64,000 nt of DNA from Rostratula benghalensis (Eukaryota > Chordata > Aves > Charadriiformes > Rostratulidae), in the NCBI GenBank assembly GCA_013399305.1, contig VXAI01000066.1:2906942-2970941 (forward strand). The letters run 5' to 3'. Below the pieces are notes generated by a model that made no database searches, was not told the origin of the DNA, and saw only the letters and a program-made list of their open reading frames with translations. The stretch's first letter is position 1; each line of letters starts with the position of its first letter. Below are positions 60,652-64,000 of the stretch, one piece after another. The position numbers and the translations under genes are program-made.

Positions 60652-60900
60652 ATCATAGAATCAGAGAATGGTCCAGGCTGGAAGAGACCTCTAGGGTTAT
60701 CTACTCCAACCTCCCCGCAATCGGCAGGGACACCCCCAACCAGATCAGGTTGTCCAGGGCCTCGTTGAGCCTCCCCTTGAATATCTGCAAGGAAGGGGTC
60801 TCAACCACCTCCCTGAGCAACCTGTTCCAGTGTTCAACCACCCTCAGAGTAAAGAACCTATTCCTAATATCCAATCTAAATCTGCTCTTCTCCAGCTTGC
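60652..60900 (-). mobile_element. CR1 LINE 3' fragment in ANKRD11 intron, minus orientation
   Basis: The fragment starts with the reversed tail ATCATAGAATCAGAGAATGG and runs about 250 bases. The minus-strand frame 60910-60701 contains RNRFFTLRVVEHWNRLLREV, the conserved CR1 ORF2 C-terminus. It is 5'-truncated and dead, and lies antisense to ANKRD11 within the intron. Confidence 0.9.
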
Positions 60901-61290
60901 AGGGAGGCATAATTTTTGAAGTATTTGCTACAGCCGATCCGCCTCAGAATCTTCTAGAAGTACCAGCACTCGGTGCTGGCAAACCTGAGCCACAGGTGCT
61001 GGGTGTGAGAGCTGCAAATGTGCTTCCAGAGCAGGAAAAGGTGCTGGGTTTCATGGGCATTTTGTGCCTGATCCCGTAGTTTCTGGTGGTGGAGCAGCTC
61101 GGACGCCACGTGCAAGTGTGTGTGCCCATGGGCATGGGCAGCAGAGGGAGGCACATGCCTGTGCTCTTCTCTAGTTTTATGCTCTTCTGCCAGGCTCTGA
61201 CTTTTGAGAGTGAAAATTATTGGGCTGAACGTTGTCTCGATGTGCAGTTGAAGTTCTTGAGGGGAACACTGGGACCACGTCTCTGCAGTA

Positions 61291-61415
61291 ATAGAATCAT
61301 AGAATCCTTCAGGTTGGAAGAGACCCTTGGGATCATGGAGTCCAACCATCATCTCTACTCTACAAATTCCTCCCCTACACCGTGTCTCCCAACACCCCAT
61401 CTAAATGATTCCTCA
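61291..61415 (-). mobile_element. CR1 LINE 3'-end fragment in ANKRD11 intron, minus orientation
   Basis: The reversed tail ATAGAATCATAGAATCC is followed by CAGGTTGGAAGAGACCCTTG and GATCATGGAGTCCAACCATC, a CR1 3' end of a different type from the copy 390 bases to the left. It decays into unique sequence around 61415. The right border is approximate. Confidence 0.85.
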
Positions 61416-63495
61416 TTGTTACACCTGGGGGAGATGGTGTTTACCCAGCAGAGACACAGCCTCTCAGGTACTCAGCCCTGATGGTAGGGTCAGTGGGGTT
61501 TGGATGTAGTGTGGCTGTTCGAGCTTGTGTTCAAGTGGGGAGGGAAAGGATGGGCCAACTTACCTGCTCGGAACAAGGCCCTCTTGGGAGACAATCAGTG
61601 CTCCCTGCCACTACTTTCACCTTTGAGCTGGTCAGACCAGCAGCTGGCAATGGAAGCGGCACCATTTGTTATGGCAAACTATTTTTGTTCGTGTCAGAAA
61701 TAATGAGACAAATACGTTTAGGGCCGGGGTGTTTGAACGAAACGCTGGAGTGTTTATTTTGGCTGTGGTGACTTCGTCCCGTCGCTGCGCTGGCTCCCGT
61801 GCCCAGGAGGGGCTCTCTGGAGCTGGGCTGCCCTTCTTTGGGGCATGAGGTCCTGAGCCCCCGCGGCTGAACGTGCCTTGGCTCCCTCCCACCCACAGCA
61901 GCCTGCGTCAGATCAGTGTGTTTAGCTCACTTTACCAAAAAAGGGATTCCCCAACCCATTTTTTCAGTCCCCCGCGGGTGAAGCTCCGGTTGCCAGAGAG
62001 CACCCGGGGCAGAGGAAGGAGCGGTGTACGCAGTGACGGCGCCGTCTTGTGACTGCTGGCACAGGAGCCACCTGCCAGGGTGCTGAGTCTGAGGCATGAC
62101 TGGGCTTCTCTAAACAAGGGAAGTTCTGTTCCATTTTGCTTGTCTGAGTTTCCGGCGATGCTCTTGCGCGATCTGATCGGCGGGGCTTCTCTTTTGTTTA
62201 ATCGAACTCTAAAGCTTAGGGTCTGGGGTTTGCTGGGTTATTGGAATCTCAGCCCTGTCACAAAGCTGCTCGCTCTGCCCTTGTTTGCAGAGCGTTGGCA
62301 CAGTGTTCAATCCAGAAGTGCTTGCTTAAAATAATACTGTTTCTCATATAGAAAAAAAAAAAAAACAAAACCCCACAAGTGCATGACTTCAGTCTGTATA
62401 CATTCTCAGCAGGCTGAACTCCTCAAGTTGGAGTTACGCACCAGCTCTCACTGTTCATGTGCAAAAATCTTGCCCGTCTCAATACTTGGTAGCTCTGCCT
62501 TCCTGGGGCTGTTTCTTCAAAATTTCTTCCTGCTGCTTGTACTGGAGCAGTTGCCAGCATCGCCTGCTTCACCTTCCTGCTCGTTAATATCCAAACCAGC
62601 CCAAATACCTGAGAGCAGTACAAAGGAGGCGTAGGTCTGCCTCTGAGAAAGCATTGAGTGCTCAACCAGCGTCTGCATCGCTTGCCCTTGGTAGGTTTGT
62701 TGTTAAAGGTATCTTCTCTTAAAATCCCAGTAGAAACCAGCATGGGAGAGGGGCAGGGGCGATGGGGGAGCAGCGGCAGGGCTGGCAGCAGGTCGAGCCT
62801 GCCTGCCCTGCCCTGGGATGGAGAGAGTGCCGCCTGTGGAATTTGGGCAGAGCTATAGTGGCCTTTCTGCTAGAAGTTGTTCACGCTGACTGTACCACAC
62901 AACCCTTCTAAGTGCATTTGGCTGCGGTGCTCATCCTGTAAACGGTCAGCAATGTTAGCAGGCTTATTGCCTGCCAGAATATTCTCCAGAATAACATGTT
63001 ATCACGTAAGCTCAAATAGTAATGCTCTACGCTTGGGCTAGAAATACCGCAGGCCCCAAGGAGAAGCCCTCAGCTCTCCATGTTGGACAAAGGGTTTTAA
63101 CACCATATTTTTTTCTGCGTCCCCTGGACATGCTGCACACACTCCCCTACGTCCCACATCTGCCTGGGACTGGGAAACCTTTCTCAAATCCTTGGGTTCC
63201 CCCAGCCTGCCTTTCCCCTGCCACACACAAGGCATTCGTTGGCTCTGGTTTTTCCTGTGAACTGAAGGTTTGGGCACCAGCAGCAGCCTTGGATGGCCTT
63301 GCTCTTCTCTGGTGGTGGTGTAGCTTTTTAGCTCCGTGGAGGTTCCTCTCTGCAAGATGCTAAACCCTGAAGCTGGAAACTCACGATAGAAAGGAGAGGA
63401 CAAGTGCCATATGAGGCTGGTGCGGGACGCTGGGGGGGGTTAAATGGGCACAGTCTGGGGAAGGCTCTGGTTAATCTGGTCTCTTCTCTTTCTAG

Positions 63496-63634
63496 GATAA
63501 AGATAAAGTTTCTCTAACCAAGACTCCAAAGTTGGACCGGAGCGATGGCGGCAAAGAGGTGAAAGAGCGAGCGACCAAACGGAAGTTGCCTTTCACTGTT
63601 GGAACAAATGGAGATCAAAAGGACTCGGATACAG
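63496..63634 (+). CDS. ANKRD11: ANKRD11 second coding exon (residues 30-75, partial gene)
   Basis: The exon is 139 bases: 46 full codons plus one base. It opens DKDKVSLTKTPKLDRSDGGK and ends near GDQKDSDT, matching the segment just after residue 29 of vertebrate ANKRD11. It is lysine-rich and hydrophilic, with a basic cluster (ATKRK) that could contribute to nuclear import (inference). The acceptor is a clean pyrimidine tract ending CTAG at 63494-63495. The donor is CAG|GTACAG at 63632-63640. The leftover G starts a split codon; vertebrate ANKRD11 continues with Glu here, consistent with G|AG. The remaining exons, including those for the ankyrin repeats and the very large C-terminal exon, lie beyond the right edge. 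Confidence 0.95.
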
Positions 63635-64000
63635 GTACAGAAATGATATATTCCATCCTCAAAACGTGAGCGTTGGGGCTGGTGGGGAGCAGAGAGCATC
63701 CATAATAAACAGGCAATCCGTACTGAGGTGTTGTATCAAATTTCCTGTATCTTTTAATTGAAGGAAGATGTGCACAGGAGGATGACTACTGTGGTCTGCA
63801 TGTACCCAGGTGGAGCTGGGTGGATTAAGACCCTCATTTATGTTCTTAGTTATAAGTTTAACTGGACCAAGAGAGGGCTCTGTGAGGAGGCACTCCTTCC
63901 TTTGGCTGGTGGTCTGTCCTCCTCTGTTGCTAACCAGTCCAGTTCATGAACTGCAGCATAGACAAGCAGTGCTGGGCCTGCTAGTAAGAACTTGGAAAAT
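63635..64000 (+). other. Start of the next ANKRD11 intron
   Basis: It begins with the donor GTACAG and runs to the window edge, interrupting the gene in phase 1. Nothing else was recognised in the 366 bases. Confidence 0.85.

Larger units (their letters stand above)
54637..63495 (+). other. ANKRD11 intron between first and second coding exons
   Basis: The intron is 8,859 bases, begins GTAGTG and ends TTTCTAG, and interrupts the gene in phase 0. It holds (TCC)5 at 54986-55000, (TTA)6 at 56597-56614, a CpG-rich patch with a CArG box (56990-57130), G12 at 57554-57565, a perfect 17-bp tandem duplication at 57951-57984 and two minus-strand CR1 fragments (60652-60900 and 61291-61415). No additional exon was recognised. 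Confidence 0.9.

Noticed and set aside
60701..60910. 69-codon minus-strand frame with a conserved-looking C-terminus
   Set aside because: It is the tail of a dead CR1 ORF2 fragment and not a gene.
1..64000. CRISPR arrays, operons, phage or other microbial systems
   Set aside because: Spliced ANKRD11 exons and CR1 elements show vertebrate DNA; no regularly spaced direct repeats or dense coding were seen.
1..64000. Endogenous retrovirus or DNA transposon
   Set aside because: No paired long terminal repeats, retroviral gene frames or terminal inverted repeats were recognised; a RepeatMasker run could still find old fragments.

Overview
The window is nuclear DNA from a vertebrate, most likely a bird. 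It has spliced exons with GT/AG borders, long non-coding stretches, and only short or chance open frames. The recognisable interspersed repeats are all CR1-type LINE 3' ends with the typical avian tail motif (ATTCTATG-like). Turtles and crocodilians also carry CR1, so the class is inferred from the repeats and is not proven.

Only one gene can be recognised: the 5' part of ANKRD11 (ankyrin repeat domain 11) on the + strand. A first coding exon (54492-54636, ATG at 54550) encodes residues 1-29. A second coding exon (63496-63634) encodes residues 30-75 plus the first base of codon 76. Both match the N-terminus of vertebrate ANKRD11, ahead of its ankyrin repeats. The reading frame is intact across the 8,859-base intron (phase 0), and the next intron (phase 1) runs off the right edge. 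The ankyrin repeats, the rest of the gene, the promoter and exon 1 are not visible here.

Layout. 1-54491: about 54 kb with no recognisable coding exon, best read as the long 5' (UTR) intron or introns of ANKRD11, although its left part could be upstream of the gene. It holds microsatellites, small minisatellites, homopolymer tracts, CR1 fragments near 31.5 and 36 kb, one 123-base assembly gap (25362-25484) and some CpG-rich patches. 53389-53568: an exon-like segment with strong splice-site look-alikes, possibly an untranslated exon. 54492-54636: the start-codon exon, whose 58-base leader carries three tiny overlapping upstream ORFs. 54637-63495: intron with a CpG-rich patch containing a perfect SRF-type CArG box, a 17-bp tandem duplication and two minus-strand CR1 fragments. 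63496-63634: second coding exon. 63635-64000: start of the next intron.

No bacterial-type system, CRISPR array, rRNA, tRNA or intact transposon was recognised. The points most worth checking are the uORF-dense leader, the possible untranslated exon, the tail-to-tail CR1 pair, the unexplained 125-codon minus-strand frame beside it, and several regulatory-looking patches.
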